37,445 bases of DNA from an uncultured Pelagibacteraceae bacterium (GTDB lineage: Bacteria; Pseudomonadota; Alphaproteobacteria; Pelagibacterales; Pelagibacteraceae): NCBI GenBank assembly GCA_902524545.1, contig CABZDW010000012.1, positions 1 through 37,445 on the forward strand, read 5' to 3'. Shown here piece after piece: positions 16,033 through 24,263 of the stretch. Position 1 is the stretch's first letter, and each line of letters begins with the position of its first letter. Below the pieces are notes generated by a model. That model was given only the letters and a program-made list of their open reading frames with translations, was not told the origin of the DNA and did no database searches. Position numbers and translations under genes: made by a program.

Positions 16033-17317
16033 AATAGTAAACATCGCAATTGTTGGTTTGGGTCAAGTAGGTATTTATCTTTACAATGAATTAAGACTAA
16101 AAAAAAAAGAAATAGAAATTAAAACAGGAAAAAAGATAAATATTGTTGCTATATCTGCTAAAAATAAAAATAAAAAGAGGAAATATAATATTAATAAAAA
16201 AATCTTTTTTACAAATCCCTTTGAAATTTTAAAAGAAAAAAAGATAGATATTTTATTTGAGTCTATTGGCCAATCTGATGGAATTTCAAAAAAAATTGTT
16301 GTGATGGCTTTAAAAAATAAGATTAATGTTATAACACCAAATAAAGCTTTAATTTCAAAACATGGAAATGAATTAGCTAAGTTAGCTCAGAAGAATAATG
16401 TAAATTTAGAATTTGAAGCCTCTGTTGCTGGAGGAATTCCAATACTTAGAACAATTAAAGAGGGTTTGGCTACAAACAAAATAAAAAAAGTTTATGGAAT
16501 TTTAAATGGAACTACTAATTACATTTTAACCGAGATGGAAAATTCAAATGAAACTTTTGATAAAGTTTTAAAAAAAGCACAAGAACTTGGTTACGCTGAA
16601 GCAGGTAATCCTAAATTAGATTTAAACGGGTTTGATGCTTTTGCAAAGGTTAGAATTTTATCAGCTCTTGCATTTAATAATCAAATTTCAAATCACAAAT
16701 GTATTATGGAAGGTATAGAAAATATTGATTTAAAAGATATTAAAATTGCAAATCAATTAAATCTTAGAATTAAGTTACTTGGCATATCTGAAATGATAAA
16801 TGATCGATTATTTGAAACTGTTCATCCGTGTTTAGTTAGTAAAAATACATATATAGGTAATGTAAATGGTGTCATGAACGCTGTTATTACGGAGGGGAAA
16901 CCCGTTGGAGAAAGCATACTTCAAGGGGAGGGTGCAGGACCAGGACCAACTTCATCTTCCTTATTGTCTGATTTATTGTCTATTCTTAGAGGAAATATTA
17001 AATATCCTTTTGGAATTTCTTCAAACAAAAGAAAAGTTGTAAAGGTTTTTAATAACGATGACTATTCTAACTCATTATATTTAAGATTTGAAGTTAAAGA
17101 TAAGCAAGGTGTTCTATCCTCTATAACTAATCGACTGGCTAAGTATAAAATATCTGTAAAAAGAATAATACAAACACCTGATAAAAAAAGAAATTCAGCT
17201 ACAATTGTTATAATTACTCATAAAACATCAGAAAAAAATGCAAGAAATTGTCTATCAATATTTAGAAAGAATAAAAATATTTTAAAATTTCCAACATTAA
17301 TTAGACTATATAATTAA
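16025..17317 (+). CDS. hom: Homoserine dehydrogenase with C-terminal ACT domain
   Basis: Reduces aspartate semialdehyde to homoserine, feeding threonine and the O-acetylhomoserine used by MetY. The 430 residues are arranged as an NAD(P)-binding domain (IVGLGQVGIYLY at about 9-20), a catalytic domain with NVITPNKALIS, EFEASVAGGIPIL, GILNGTTNYILT and GYAEAGNPKLDLNGFDA, and an ACT domain from about residue 350 (LRFEVKDKQGVLSSIT). The ACT domain implies feedback control, normally by threonine. It overlaps the small lipoprotein gene by 8 bases and shares TAATG with the next transporter gene. Confidence 0.95.
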   Translation: MNKIVNIAIVGLGQVGIYLYNELRLKKKEIEIKTGKKINIVAISAKNKNKKRKYNINKKIFFTNPFEILKEKKIDILFESIGQSDGISKKIVVMALKNKINVITPNKALISKHGNELAKLAQKNNVNLEFEASVAGGIPILRTIKEGLATNKIKKVYGILNGTTNYILTEMENSNETFDKVLKKAQELGYAEAGNPKLDLNGFDAFAKVRILSALAFNNQISNHKCIMEGIENIDLKDIKIANQLNLRIKLLGISEMINDRLFETVHPCLVSKNTYIGNVNGVMNAVITEGKPVGESILQGEGAGPGPTSSSLLSDLLSILRGNIKYPFGISSNKRKVVKVFNNDDYSNSLYLRFEVKDKQGVLSSITNRLAKYKISVKRIIQTPDKKRNSATIVIITHKTSEKNARNCLSIFRKNKNILKFPTLIRLYN

Positions 17318-18213
17318 TGGAAATTTATATTAAAATTTTTGAAGTTATTTTTCCTGTTTTTTTTGTTATTGGCGTTGGTTATTATCTCGGTAAGAAAAAC
17401 CCTAAATTTGATACTAATTTTATAACAAATTTTGCTGGCAATATTGGGACACCAGCAATGATTTTTTATACAGTAACAACAACTGGAATTACCTTAAGTA
17501 TTTTTATTCATTATTTTATTTACGCTATAATAATGATTGCTGGTTTTGCAATTGTTGGACTTTTGCTTCTATTTTTTCTTAAAAAGGATTTAAGTATGGA
17601 GCTTCCTCCATTAATTCTACCAAATACAGGAAATATGGGTATTCCTATTTGCCTTTTTGCATATGGCACTCATGGTCTTGGTGTTGCCTCTGCTATAGCT
17701 TCTGTCATAATTTTGTTCCATTTTACGCTTGGTGTTTTTTTAGCAAAAAAAAGTTTTTCTTTTGATATTTTAATTAAAAGTCCACCTGTATACGCTATTA
17801 TTATATCTGTTTTCTTTTTATATTTTGAAATTGACACACCTTTATTTCTTGAGAACACAACATTCCTTTTAACATATGCAACAATTTTCTTAGTTTTAAT
17901 GTCATTAGGTATTGCTCTTACTAAATTTAAATTTTCATTGAAAAATTCAATTATTTTATCCTTATGCAGGGTAATATTAGGACCTTTAATAGCATTTGCT
18001 TTGATTTACAATTTTAATTTAAATGGTCTAGCTGCGGGTGTTTTACTTATACAGAGTGCAATGCCCAGTGCTATATTGAACTATTTAGTTGGAACCATGT
18101 ATTCACCAAAAAAAATTGTTGATAGTGTTGCTAGTACAATAGTTGTTTCAACTTTAATGTCCTTTATATCTATTCCAATTGTTGTATTCTTTGCTTTGAA
18201 ATACTTTAATTAA
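17317..18213 (+). CDS. AEC-family transporter (auxin efflux carrier fold)
   Basis: Inner-membrane carrier of the AEC/BASS-like fold with about ten hydrophobic segments in 298 residues. Recognisable features are the N-terminal VFFVIGVGYYLGKK, the unwound-helix segment LPNTGNMGIPICLFAYG and the second-half QSAMPSAILNYLVG, which match family regions around the substrate site. Bacterial members export or exchange small organic acids such as malate; the substrate here cannot be told. It begins on the last base of the hom stop codon, so it is probably cotranscribed with hom and could handle an amino acid related metabolite, but that is inference from position only. Confidence 0.85.
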   Translation: MEIYIKIFEVIFPVFFVIGVGYYLGKKNPKFDTNFITNFAGNIGTPAMIFYTVTTTGITLSIFIHYFIYAIIMIAGFAIVGLLLLFFLKKDLSMELPPLILPNTGNMGIPICLFAYGTHGLGVASAIASVIILFHFTLGVFLAKKSFSFDILIKSPPVYAIIISVFFLYFEIDTPLFLENTTFLLTYATIFLVLMSLGIALTKFKFSLKNSIILSLCRVILGPLIAFALIYNFNLNGLAAGVLLIQSAMPSAILNYLVGTMYSPKKIVDSVASTIVVSTLMSFISIPIVVFFALKYFN

Positions 18214-18231
18214 TCTATATCCTTAAAGTCC

Positions 18232-19083
18232 ATGAAGGCTATAACTTTCAATCTTTTAGCATGGGTAATGCTTCCAATTATGGACGGATTTGCCAAGTAT
18301 TTAAGTGCAGATCTTCCTGTTTTACAAATTACATGGGCAAGGTATTTTTTTACAGTTGCATTTATTCTTCCAATTATGTTTTTCTTTTTTAGAGAAAATC
18401 TTGTTTGGACAGATAAACCAAAATTACAATTTATAAGAGGTCTAATTCTTTTAACAGCTAATATCTGTTTTTTTTATGCAATCTCAGTAATTTCTTTAGC
18501 AAAAGCATTAACATTAGCTTTTGTTGCACCTTTAATTGTTACAGCTTTTTCTCCAATTTTTTTAAGAGAAAAAGTTGGTTTTAGAAGATGGTCTGCTGTA
18601 ATTATTGGATTTATAGGTTCATTAGTGGTTATAAGACCTGGGTTTGTAGAAATAAACTTAGCAAGTATAGCTGCCCTTGGAACCGGAATAATGTATGGGT
18701 TTTATTTAATTATTACTCGTAAATTAAGTACTTCAGACAACCCCTTGTTAACTCTATTATTGACCGGTGTAGTAGGGGCCATAATAGTTTCCATAATTAT
18801 GCCATTTGTATGGGTTACGCCTACTTTAAATCAGTGGTCTATGATGGCTGCTATAGGGATTTTTGCTTGTATTGGGCATCTATTTTTAATATTATCTCTT
18901 AAATATGCTGATGCATCTAAATTAGCTCCATTTAGCTATTTTGAGATTATTACCAACATAGTTATAGGCTATTTTTTCTTTAGTGATTTTCCAGATAATT
19001 GGACTTTCTTAGGATTATTTATTATCGTATTAAGTGGTATCTATATCTCTAGAAGAGAAAACATAGTTAAAAAAATTAAATAA
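18232..19083 (+). CDS. EamA/DMT-family permease
   Basis: Inner-membrane transporter with ten predicted helices in two EamA repeats, 283 residues. Typical elements are LAWVMLPIMDGFAKYL at the start, TWARYFFTVAFILP, ISLAKALTLAFVAPLIVTAFSP followed by FLREKVGFRRWSAVIIGFIGSLVVIRPG, and the repeat near the end (YADASKLAPFSYFEIITNIVIGYFFFSDFP). Most relatives export amino acids or other metabolites; the substrate is unknown. It is 18 bases after the AEC gene on the same strand and is the last gene before the accessory region; a possible terminator lies about 100 bases downstream. Confidence 0.88.
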   Translation: MKAITFNLLAWVMLPIMDGFAKYLSADLPVLQITWARYFFTVAFILPIMFFFFRENLVWTDKPKLQFIRGLILLTANICFFYAISVISLAKALTLAFVAPLIVTAFSPIFLREKVGFRRWSAVIIGFIGSLVVIRPGFVEINLASIAALGTGIMYGFYLIITRKLSTSDNPLLTLLLTGVVGAIIVSIIMPFVWVTPTLNQWSMMAAIGIFACIGHLFLILSLKYADASKLAPFSYFEIITNIVIGYFFFSDFPDNWTFLGLFIIVLSGIYISRRENIVKKIK

Positions 19084-19185
19084 TAGGTATTATCTATTTA
19101 CTAATATCTTAAGTATTAGATTATATATAGTATGTAAACTATTGTAATTATTACATTTTATTAAATTCAAAATATTATAAAAATT

Positions 19186-19205
19186 AACCAAAAATTGGTT
19201 TTTTC
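19186..19205 (+). terminator. Possible intrinsic terminator after the EamA gene
   Basis: AACCAA (19186-19191) and TTGGTT (19195-19200) form a six-pair stem with an AAA loop, followed by TTTT. The stem is AT-rich and therefore weak, but it is the only hairpin plus T-run in the right place downstream of a plus-strand gene. Confidence 0.45.
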
Positions 19206-19487
19206 TATATTAAAATATCGTTGGTTTCAGTTAAAGTTAAAAATTTTCGATTAAATCTGAAAAATTTTAAATAATCATTTAAAATCTAGACTTTTTAAGC
19301 ATAAGGAAAATGAAAATCATGAATATATGGAGTTGTTTTAAAGCGTTGATATAGTTGAATAGTAGAGCGATGCACTAATTGAATATAGCATTTAAACGTC
19401 CAAATAGGGGTCTCTTTTAAGCGTAGGCTCATATATGGTACAACTAAAGGGTGAATTATGCTATTTTATATCAATTTAATTAAAAAG

Positions 19488-19534
19488 ATTAAAAAACGTT
19501 GATTTTACTGGGATTTTTAACATTAAAAAACGTT
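19488..19534. repeat. 13-base direct repeat
   Basis: ATTAAAAAACGTT occurs at 19488-19500 and again at 19522-19534, 34 bases apart start to start, just downstream of the minus-strand alkyltransferase gene. Related sequences with GCGTTGAT occur near 19343. These could be recombinase or regulator sites, or chance in AT-rich DNA. Confidence 0.5.
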
Positions 19535-19543
19535 AAAATGAGG

Positions 19544-19819
19544 TTAAATAGCTGCTTTTTCAGATTTAAGTAATTTAAACTTTTGCTTGATTCCACCTCT
19601 TCCAGAGTATCCTCCAAGAGCTCCATCCGATCTAATCACTCTATGACAGGGTATTTTTGGGGCATATGGGTTTTTAGCGCAAGCATTAGCCACAGCTCGA
19701 GCTGATTTAGGGCTTTTTATGCTAATAGCCACTTGTTTGTAGGTTTTTACCTTACCTTTAGGGATGGTTCTTAGATATTTCCAAACTTTTAATTGAAATT
19801 TAGTACCTTTGAGTATCAT
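19544..19819 (-). CDS. Short O6-alkylguanine-DNA alkyltransferase (Ogt/MGMT C-terminal domain only)
   Basis: DNA repair protein that moves an alkyl group from O6-guanine to its own cysteine. Starting at 19819 it has 91 residues and consists only of the DNA-binding/active-site domain: GTKFQLKVWKYLRTIPKGKVKTYKQVA, the arginine finger R41 in ARAVANACAKNP, acceptor C58 in IPCHRVIRSDGALGGYSGG-like context (read GGYSGRGG), and KLLKSEKA. The acceptor Cys is present, so it is not the Trp-type alkyltransferase-like form. The frame continues 20 residues upstream to 19879, but that part reads into the GC-rich block and resembles nothing in the family; AGGGG just upstream of the 19819 ATG supports the shorter start. 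The N-terminal ribonuclease-H-like domain of full Ogt is absent. It may have been acquired with the island. Confidence 0.85.
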   Translation of the reverse strand: MILKGTKFQLKVWKYLRTIPKGKVKTYKQVAISIKSPKSARAVANACAKNPYAPKIPCHRVIRSDGALGGYSGRGGIKQKFKLLKSEKAAI

Positions 19820-19840
19820 TAGAGAAAAACCCCTGTTTCC

Positions 19841-20006
19841 TTGCACTTTTAAGGGTGCAAAGAACAGTTGTTTTGGCACGTCGTTGATGCGCTACCGCCA
19901 TGCCTCCCGCTTCACATGTTCAGCGATGCTTTGTGAAGCTTTCTGCCCCCTGGAATTGTACCTCTCGGCTTTTCTCCAATTGGCCAGTTAAGAGTTGCCT
20001 CTTAAT
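19841..20006. other. GC-rich block with several inverted repeats, origin unknown
   Basis: By my count 55 of 96 bases (57 percent) are G or C over 19875-19970, in a window that is otherwise very AT-rich. Inverted repeats are TTGCAC/GTGCAA (19841-19846, 19855-19860), GCTTCACA/TGTGAAGC (19909-19916, 19932-19939, with AGC/GCT inside its loop), AATTG/CAATT (19954-19958, 19977-19981) and TTAAGAG/CTCTTAA (19988-19994, 19999-20005). It lies between the alkyltransferase gene and the small membrane ORF, inside the accessory region. It could be a structured RNA, a miniature mobile element or a transferred fragment. A 60-codon plus-strand frame (19809-19991) crosses it but is not convincing as a gene. 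Confidence 0.55.
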
Positions 20007-20100
20007 TCACAACAAACATAACAAATACTGATTTTAAAATGTATCACTTTTTAGGTGATTCTATTGTTTTTATCATTTCCCTGTGAATAGTGGGGATAAA

Positions 20101-20313
20101 TCAAGTTTTAAAGAGTAATATAAAATAGCTGCATAAAAACAAAATGGCCATTATGCTTAAAAAAAATGTATTAATACTTTTACCAGTATTTCTATATTGA
20201 ATGAAACTCAAAATAATAAAACCAATTGAGCTTATCAAAAACCAAACAGCTGGAATTTCACCATCAATTGAACCCATAAATTTATAATTTAAACTATTGA
20301 CATAATAAATCAC
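20101..20313 (-). CDS. Hypothetical small membrane protein
   Basis: 70 residues with two strongly hydrophobic helices (about 24-39 and 50-67) separated by a short polar loop QYRNTGKSIN, so probably a hairpin in the inner membrane. I recognise no family. An internal Met at residue 13 (base 20277), MGSIDGE, is an alternative start that would put the first helix nearer the N terminus. Composition matches the host genome and not the GC-rich block beside it. It is isolated, with about 100 bases on one side and 45 on the other, and could be a non-coding AT-rich frame. Confidence 0.4.
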   Translation of the reverse strand: MIYYVNSLNYKFMGSIDGEIPAVWFLISSIGFIILSFIQYRNTGKSINTFFLSIMAILFLCSYFILLFKT

Positions 20314-20358
20314 TTGATATATTACTAACGATAATTAATTGTTATCAATAGTAATAAT

Positions 20359-21312
20359 ATGAGTGAGCTAACAACAGACCTAAAATCACTACATGAGGCA
20401 ACTTTAAATAACCTCAAAAACTCTAAGGCAAATAACACGTTAAGAGCTTATAAATCTGATTTTAAAGACTTTGGGGCATTTTGTGCAAAGCATGGCTTAA
20501 ATTCATTGCCAACTGAACCAAAAATAATTTCCTTGTACCTTACTCATCTTTCTAAAAATTCAAAAATAAGCACTTTAAGACGAAGATTGGTTTCAATAAG
20601 CATGGTTCATAAGTTGAAAGGGCATTATCTAGACACAAAACATCCAATTATAGTAGAGAATTTAATGGGAATAAGAAGGGTCAAAGGAAGTGTCCAGAAA
20701 GGTAAAAAACCATTATTAATCAACTATTTAAAATTAATTATTAATGTAATAAATGAACAAAAAATTGATGAAATTAAAAAACTCAGAGACAAATCAATCA
20801 TACTAATTGGCTTTGGAGGTGGATTTAGAAGGACAGAACTGATTTCTATAGATCATGAAGATTTAGAATTTGTACCGGAGGGCCTGAAAATCTCTATCAA
20901 AAAATCTAAAACTGATCAATTTGGCGAGGGGATGATAAAGGGACTACCCTACTTCACTAATGAAATTTACTGTCCTGTTATGAATTTAAAAAGATGGTTA
21001 GAGGTTTCTCAAATTAAGTACGGACCTATTTTTAGAAGATTTTCTAAAGGTTTATCCTTAATGGATAATAGGTTAACTGATCAATCAGTAGTTTTATTGA
21101 TAAAAAAATATTTAAATTTAGCAGGTATAGAAAATAAAAATTTTTCTGGTCACAGTTTAAGGTCAGGTTTTGCAACAGTTGCTGCTGAATCTGGTGCAGA
21201 TGAACGAAGTATAATGGCTATGACGGGTCATAAAACAACACAAATGGTTAGAAGGTATATCAAAGAAGCTAATATATTTAAAAATAATGCACTTAATAAA
21301 GTAAAAATATAG
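20359..21312 (+). CDS. Tyrosine recombinase / phage-type integrase
   Basis: Site-specific DNA recombinase of the XerC/XerD-integrase family, 317 residues. The N-terminal SAM-like core-binding domain (about 15-110) has NTLRAYKSDFKDFGAFC. The catalytic domain has a full active site: R157 in GGFRRTEL, a Lys near 182-184 (IKKSKTDQ), H265-x-x-R268 in GHSLRSGF, H291 in TGHKTTQM and nucleophile Y300 in VRRYIKEA. XerC/D proper are usually about 300 residues and sit in conserved neighbourhoods; this one lies among repeats, a GC-rich block and glycosyltransferases, which suggests an island integrase. Its last 20 bases overlap the end of the convergent glycosyltransferase gene. Confidence 0.9.
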   Translation: MSELTTDLKSLHEATLNNLKNSKANNTLRAYKSDFKDFGAFCAKHGLNSLPTEPKIISLYLTHLSKNSKISTLRRRLVSISMVHKLKGHYLDTKHPIIVENLMGIRRVKGSVQKGKKPLLINYLKLIINVINEQKIDEIKKLRDKSIILIGFGGGFRRTELISIDHEDLEFVPEGLKISIKKSKTDQFGEGMIKGLPYFTNEIYCPVMNLKRWLEVSQIKYGPIFRRFSKGLSLMDNRLTDQSVVLLIKKYLNLAGIENKNFSGHSLRSGFATVAAESGADERSIMAMTGHKTTQMVRRYIKEANIFKNNALNKVKI

Positions 21313-22132
21313 ATTGAACTTTACAAGACAAAAAGCCAAATATATATCCAAGGGTTATACTAGGTTCTTTCAACGGTCCATTATATTTAGTTTTTGATTT
21401 TAAATAATGTTTTTTAAAAAACTTCGTTGTGATTCCCCATTTTTTTAAAAATGTCTTGTCCCCTCTATTTTGAATAAAATTCTTTTTTTTTCTGGTTGTT
21501 AATGAACCAAAATGATAAACTTTAAAATCATTTAGACCCTTGAATATTCGGACACCTTCTTTCCATAATTTCATATTAAAATCAGGATCGGAGCCTATGC
21601 CAGGATTAAATTCTTCACTAAAACCACCTACTTTATCCCACATTTTTTTTGAAACTAAATGTGGAGCAAAATGACTGCCTTGATGATCATAAAAATTAAT
21701 ATTCTTATATTTAGATAATAGCTCATTTTCTTTAAAAGTACCAAGATCTACTCCAAAATTACAAACTATATGACCAGAGTTAGGTTCAATCATTGTGCCA
21801 GATAGATAGAAATCATCTCTATTTAAACTTTTAACCTCGTCTAATAAAACTTTATCCCAATTTGGACAAAAATACATATCATCATGACTATAAAGAATAT
21901 ATCGACTCGACACTAATTTTGCAGCTTTATTTATTGAGGAACATAGACCAATATTATCATCTGAGATTGTATGTTTATAATTGTTAGCTTTAACAAAATT
22001 TAATGTACCATCTGAACCATCATTAACATGAATTATTATTTCATGTTTAAAATAAGAATTTTTTTCCAAACTTTTTAAACAAAGTTTTAGATAATCTAAA
22101 TTATTATAAGTCGGTATTAATATGGAGATCAT
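21293..22132 (-). CDS. Family 2 glycosyltransferase
   Basis: GT-A fold transferase, 279 residues from the start at 22132; the frame extends 12 codons upstream but MISILIPTYNN is the classic GT2 beginning. Motifs are VNDGSDG (nucleotide site), ISDDNIGLCSSINKAA, the DxD-like metal site YSHDDMYF, then GGFSEEFNPGIGSDPDFNMKLWKEG as acceptor-side GGF..E and ..D.e. region. It probably adds a sugar to a surface polysaccharide or lipid-linked glycan; donor and acceptor are unknown. It lies one base downstream of the bimodular glycosyltransferase, so the two form one transcription unit. Its 3' end overlaps the integrase gene by 20 bases. Confidence 0.88.
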   Translation of the reverse strand: MISILIPTYNNLDYLKLCLKSLEKNSYFKHEIIIHVNDGSDGTLNFVKANNYKHTISDDNIGLCSSINKAAKLVSSRYILYSHDDMYFCPNWDKVLLDEVKSLNRDDFYLSGTMIEPNSGHIVCNFGVDLGTFKENELLSKYKNINFYDHQGSHFAPHLVSKKMWDKVGGFSEEFNPGIGSDPDFNMKLWKEGVRIFKGLNDFKVYHFGSLTTRKKKNFIQNRGDKTFLKKWGITTKFFKKHYLKSKTKYNGPLKEPSITLGYIFGFLSCKVQSIFLLY

Positions 22133-22133
22133 T

Positions 22134-24263
22134 TTATGGTTTATGCCATAAATACTTTTTTGTGCCATTTATCTCATAGGTCTTATTAATGATAAAATCT
22201 GCCACAAGTGTTGAATTAAAATATTTCATGTATTTAGTTTTACCTTTTTGTCCAATTGTCTTACGAATTTTTTCATCTTCTGAAATTTTCTCAATTTTTT
22301 CAGATAAATCTGATATATTCTTATAGAAAACCATTTCTGTATCATCAAAAAAATCACCATAACAAGTTTTTTCATCAATTAATGTAACTAAACCATTACC
22401 TATAATTTGAGTAATTCTATCACTACTATAATATTTTATTGGTGTTCCCCTGCTTAAGTTAAGACCCATTTTTGAATTAGATATATTCTTAAAATATTGA
22501 TCAGCCCAAATTGGTTGAATATTATCCATACCAAAAATATCAAATCTGATATTTTTACATTTATTGATTAGAGATTTTATGAACTTTTCTCTATCATCCG
22601 TAGATCGGCTTTTTAATTGACCCCTATGTACACCATGACTTAAGGCAAAAAAAACATCATTCGAACAATCTTTCTTAAAATTATCCAGTGTTTCCATCGA
22701 TTGATCTGATGGATTAGGTACAAAGTAATTCATCTTTTTTTTTGATAAAAAGCCCAACGCATCAGGTGAAGTGGTTAAAAAATTTGAATCTATTACATCA
22801 GACTTGTCTAAAATTCTTTTTTTGTTTTTCTGAAAATCGGGACCATTTTTGTTTAACGGATCAAGAAACCATTGAGCTATTTTAAGATTAGAATAATCTT
22901 TTTTGAGATTATATAGAATATCTTTTGATATCATGTCTGCATGTCCCAAAACTATTAAATCCGGCTTAAAATGATAACAAGTTTTAATTAATTTATCATT
23001 TAATGTATCAGATCCATAAAAATCTTTTAAAGATTTACCTCTACTTACAATATCTCTATCACTAAATTCTAAAACGCTATGTCCAAGTCTAATGAAACCA
23101 TTATTTAATCTTCTTCCAGTATTAAAGAAAAGTCGGCCATTATGTCTCTCATTAAAATTGGTAATGTGTAATATTCTAAGATTTGATTGTGAAGTAGACA
23201 AAAAAGGTTTGCTTATTTTACTTAAATTATTTCTTACCTTATCAATTTGGTCAGAAACATATTCATGGGATAAATAAAAGTTTTTATAAGATAATTTTTG
23301 ATATTTTTTTCTAATAGATGAATTTTTAATTAAATTTTCAATATTTTTGCAAATTTCATTAACATTTAATTTTTTAAGTATTCGACCATTAGTGATAGTT
23401 TCTGGTAAACCACCCCTGTTACTAATAATTACAGCACAACCATTTGCTGCTGCTTCTAAGCTTGTTCTGCCAAAAGGTTCATCCCATCTTGAGCAAACAA
23501 CAGCTATACTTGTTTCCTTATAAATCTTAATAACTTCTTTATGTTCTCTGAAACCAAAGTTTTTTAATCTTTTATGTTTAAAATTAAGTTTATCTCGTGG
23601 TTCATCTCCAACTACATAAGCAGACCAATCTTTGTACTTATTTAATATTTTTAAAACTGCTTTACCAAAAAGATCGTATCCTTTGGATCTATTGAGCTTA
23701 CCTACAAATGTTATCAACTTTTTTTTATTATTAAAATTTATTTTATTTTTTGAAGCTGACTGATTAATTACAATTAATTTTTCACTATTAATTGCATCAG
23801 ATTTCATTTTTTGTAAAAATCTTTTTTTAGACCAATTACTGTTAAAAACTATCCTATAACAATTATTCAATAAAAATGATCGCTCTTTAATGCTATTTGA
23901 TCCCGACATTGTAAGAGGATCATTGTGAAAATACAAAATATAATCTCTCTTTTTTAAATCATTTACAAGATATTTTAGATAAATTGGTCTATTATGTAGC
24001 TCTATAATCTGAGAGTTATTTTTTTTTTCTATTTCGATAAATTTTTTTACATATTCTTTATTTTGGCTTGAAAAAATTTTTTTTTTTATATCAATGTTAA
24101 AATATCTTTGGCTAAATTTTTTTTTATAGTTTGTGTGCCCAAAAACTGTAATATTTTTTTTAAATTTACTTGATCTTAAAGTATCATTTATAAACAACGA
24201 AACAGCACCTGCATAAGATGGTGAAAAATTTTCTTTTAAAGGAAGCAATATGGAAATTTTCAT
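22134..24263 (-). CDS. Bimodular glycosyltransferase: GT4 domain plus CgeB-like domain
   Basis: 709 residues with two GT-B transferase units. Residues about 1-345 form a GT4 enzyme: N-terminal ILLPLKENFSPSYAGAVSLF, FVGKLNRSKGYDLF, VVGDEPRDK and the donor-site region CSRWDEPFGRTSLEAAANGCAVI split by ordinary family residues. Residues about 365-700 form a second unit like the CgeB/DUF3880 plus Glyco_trans_1_2 type: RILHITNFNERHNGR at its start, then HFKPDLIVLGHAD, QWFLDP, NPSD, and late SKMGLNLSRGTPIKYYSSDRITQIIGNG. It likely assembles surface glycan in two linked steps. It overlaps the GIY-YIG gene by 4 bases upstream and is followed by the GT2 gene. It is not a frameshift fusion; the linker is in frame. 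Confidence 0.85.
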   Translation of the reverse strand: MKISILLPLKENFSPSYAGAVSLFINDTLRSSKFKKNITVFGHTNYKKKFSQRYFNIDIKKKIFSSQNKEYVKKFIEIEKKNNSQIIELHNRPIYLKYLVNDLKKRDYILYFHNDPLTMSGSNSIKERSFLLNNCYRIVFNSNWSKKRFLQKMKSDAINSEKLIVINQSASKNKINFNNKKKLITFVGKLNRSKGYDLFGKAVLKILNKYKDWSAYVVGDEPRDKLNFKHKRLKNFGFREHKEVIKIYKETSIAVVCSRWDEPFGRTSLEAAANGCAVIISNRGGLPETITNGRILKKLNVNEICKNIENLIKNSSIRKKYQKLSYKNFYLSHEYVSDQIDKVRNNLSKISKPFLSTSQSNLRILHITNFNERHNGRLFFNTGRRLNNGFIRLGHSVLEFSDRDIVSRGKSLKDFYGSDTLNDKLIKTCYHFKPDLIVLGHADMISKDILYNLKKDYSNLKIAQWFLDPLNKNGPDFQKNKKRILDKSDVIDSNFLTTSPDALGFLSKKKMNYFVPNPSDQSMETLDNFKKDCSNDVFFALSHGVHRGQLKSRSTDDREKFIKSLINKCKNIRFDIFGMDNIQPIWADQYFKNISNSKMGLNLSRGTPIKYYSSDRITQIIGNGLVTLIDEKTCYGDFFDDTEMVFYKNISDLSEKIEKISEDEKIRKTIGQKGKTKYMKYFNSTLVADFIINKTYEINGTKKYLWHKP

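Larger units (their letters stand above)
19084..19543 (+). other. 460-base gene-free, very AT-rich stretch with repeats
   Basis: No coding frame of convincing length exists here on either strand. It holds the terminator-like hairpin at 19186-19204, a small palindrome CTAATA/TATTAG near 19100, the octamer ATATATGG twice (19323-19330 and 19431-19438), a long-range inverted hexamer AGTTGT/ACAACT (19331-19336 and 19440-19445) enclosing about 100 bases of less AT-rich sequence, and a 13-base direct repeat before the alkyltransferase gene. It is the largest gap in the window and borders the recombinase-containing island. Confidence 0.6.

Noticed and set aside
19350..19368. tRNA-like D-arm sequence (TAGTTGAATAGTAGAGC)
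   Set aside because: No matching acceptor stem, T-arm or seven-base anticodon loop follows, so a tRNA or clear tRNA pseudogene cannot be supported.
19820..19879. 20-residue N-terminal extension of the alkyltransferase
   Set aside because: Not homologous to the missing N-terminal domain; a good internal ATG with AGGGG upstream fits better.
19809..19991. 60-codon plus-strand frame across the GC-rich block
   Set aside because: Cys- and Arg-rich product of odd composition, it overlaps the start of the alkyltransferase on the other strand and has no family resemblance I can support; the open frame is expected from high GC.
19988..20030. Resemblance to an integron attC site (hairpin plus AACAAACATAACAAA)
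   Set aside because: The core-site consensus GTTRRRY / RYYYAAC is not met at either end.
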